A DNA stretch of 13,942 bases. Origin: DASYSA01 sp036003885 (GTDB taxonomy: Bacteria > Acidobacteriota > Blastocatellia > UBA7656). Below, piece after piece: positions 12,960 to 13,942 of the stretch (position 1 is its first letter; every line of letters starts with the position of its first letter). The DNA lies in contig DASYSA010000455.1 of NCBI GenBank assembly GCA_036003885.1, positions 1-13,942 of the forward strand, written 5' to 3'. Position numbers and translations under genes: made by a program. Below the pieces are notes generated by a model. The model was not told the DNA's origin and did no database searches. It saw only the letters and a list, made by a program, of their open reading frames with translations.

Positions 12960-13942
12960 CCTTCCGCCCGTCTGATCAGCGGCAACACCTCGCGCCCGAA
13001 GATGAGCATCTCGTCCAGCTTCGGCCAGCCCGCGATGATGAACTGGGTGACACCGATGCGCTTGTATTCGAGAAATATGTCCGCGAGTTCTTTGGGCGAC
13101 CCCAACAGCGTGATAGCCGACGATCCGTAATAGGGAACAAGCCCGGCCCACAGGTTTCGATTCATCCAGCCGACATCGTCGGCGGCGGCCAGGGCCCCCT
13201 TTAGCGTCTGAGAATCACTTCTCCTAAGAATGCCTCGTTCCTCTTTGCTGATGTCTTCACCCGGCAGCATGGACATGGCGGCTTTGATCGCCTCTTCGCG
13301 CGAAGACCTGCAAATCACGCACAGCCTCAGGCACACTTCGACACCGCTTTCTCGAAAGTGGGCCACGGAGCGGCTCAGCTTTTCGGGCGTATCGATCAAA
13401 CGCAACCAGCACGAACTCTGATTGATAGCCAGGCGCTGGCCTGCCTCGGATTGTCCCGATACATAGATTTCTGGAGTGGTTCGATCCGGTGCGAGAAACG
13501 GCGTGAGAAGTCTCCCTCTCTCGAGTCGATAGTATTTGCCTTCGAAATCCACGTCGCCGTCATTTCGCCAGAAGGAACGACATACCTTCAGGAATTCCTC
13601 GGCCCGTGCATAACGCTCGTCGTGTTCGAGGAAATCCCCGTAGCCCCGTTGTTCGGGAGGCGAACTCCCCGCGACGATGTTCAGCGCGATTCGTCCCCCG
13701 ATCAGACCAGAGAGAGTGTTGACCTGCTGCACGAACATCGCCGGCTGCATAAGTCCCAGCCGGTAGGCGGCTATGAACTTGAGCTTCTCGGTAGCCTGGC
13801 CAACTGCGCACGCTATGAAAAAGGTATCCGGTTCATAACGACTGAAAGAGAGCAACACCGATTCGATTCCCGCTTCCTCGGCGTTACGGGCAAAACGCAG
13901 CCAGCCCTCCATGTCCGGCAGCGCGGCCGGCGAGGCGCTCCT
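12956..13942 (-). CDS. luciferase-like flavin monooxygenase, SsuD-type (5' end outside window)
   Basis: The frame is open to the right edge, so the start codon and perhaps 20-40 residues are missing; the ATG at 13912 is internal by comparison with the family. The visible 328 residues fit the bacterial luciferase-like TIM barrel. IVAGSSPPEQRGYGDFLEHD followed by ERYARAEEF matches the alkanesulfonate monooxygenase (SsuD) signature, and TPEIYVSGQSEAGQRLA and LLGSPKELADIFLEYKRIGV also follow that family. These enzymes use FMNH2 supplied by a separate reductase to oxidise sulfonates, amines or other small substrates. No sulfonate transporter or reductase gene is visible here, so a biosynthetic role in this operon is as likely as sulfur scavenging. 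The TGA overlaps the next ATG by 4 nt. Confidence 0.88.
   Translation of the reverse strand, partial: RSASPAALPDMEGWLRFARNAEEAGIESVLLSFSRYEPDTFFIACAVGQATEKLKFIAAYRLGLMQPAMFVQQVNTLSGLIGGRIALNIVAGSSPPEQRGYGDFLEHDERYARAEEFLKVCRSFWRNDGDVDFEGKYYRLERGRLLTPFLAPDRTTPEIYVSGQSEAGQRLAINQSSCWLRLIDTPEKLSRSVAHFRESGVEVCLRLCVICRSSREEAIKAAMSMLPGEDISKEERGILRRSDSQTLKGALAAADDVGWMNRNLWAGLVPYYGSSAITLLGSPKELADIFLEYKRIGVTQFIIAGWPKLDEMLIFGREVLPLIRRAEG

Noticed and set aside
12960..13151. Upstream extension of the 2OG oxygenase by 64 codons
   Set aside because: The extension lies inside the monooxygenase gene, is Arg/His-rich and shadow-like; the ATGA overlap gives a natural start at 12959.

Overview
Organism. The window reads as a GC-rich, mesophilic soil-type bacterium, most likely an Acidobacteriota member. 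This is an inference from the style of several products: a Crp/Fnr-type regulator with a TTRPRISVFMQRF recognition region, a short CarD protein, a small HEEDAW cupin, and exported Gln/Tyr-rich and Asn/Gly-rich proteins. No rRNA, tRNA, integrase, IS element, CRISPR array or phage gene is visible.

Region 1 (1-3600, + strand). Four closely spaced genes form an apparent operon: a two-helix membrane protein (62-715), an exported FGE/SUMF1-fold protein (753-1913), a second small two-helix membrane protein (1983-2432) and a second exported FGE/SUMF1-fold paralogue (2522-3541). Both SUMF1-fold proteins lack the catalytic cysteine pair of formylglycine-generating enzyme and share an unusual insertion, so they are probably binding or structural proteins. 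The operon ends at a perfect 10-bp inverted repeat (3558-3592) in the convergent gap to the next genes.

Region 2 (3600-10500, - strand). This is a run of envelope and regulatory genes. From upstream to downstream they are: a secreted Gln/Tyr-rich protein; then a 51-aa membrane peptide, a secreted His/Lys/Arg-rich protein, a GlsB/YeaQ-type membrane protein and a YggT-type membrane protein; then a Crp/Fnr-family regulator, a cupin, a CarD-type RNA-polymerase-binding regulator and a secreted ricin-B lectin. The main observation is that five transcription units carry the same promoter: a 14-bp dyad (consensus GTCCNNTATTGRAC), then 22-23 bp, then a TATNNT-like -10 box. This puts the dyad centre at about -41.5, the class II Crp/Fnr activator position. 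One copy precedes the Crp/Fnr gene itself, so the block looks like a local autoregulated regulon.

Region 3 (10500-13942, - strand). A 5'-incomplete SsuD-like flavin monooxygenase, a 2-oxoglutarate/Fe(II) oxygenase and an ATP-grasp ligase overlap by 4 nt at each junction. This looks like a translationally coupled biosynthetic or catabolic operon of unknown product. Its remaining genes, if any, lie beyond the right edge. A 37-codon open frame (10587-10700) downstream may be a small gene or a remnant.
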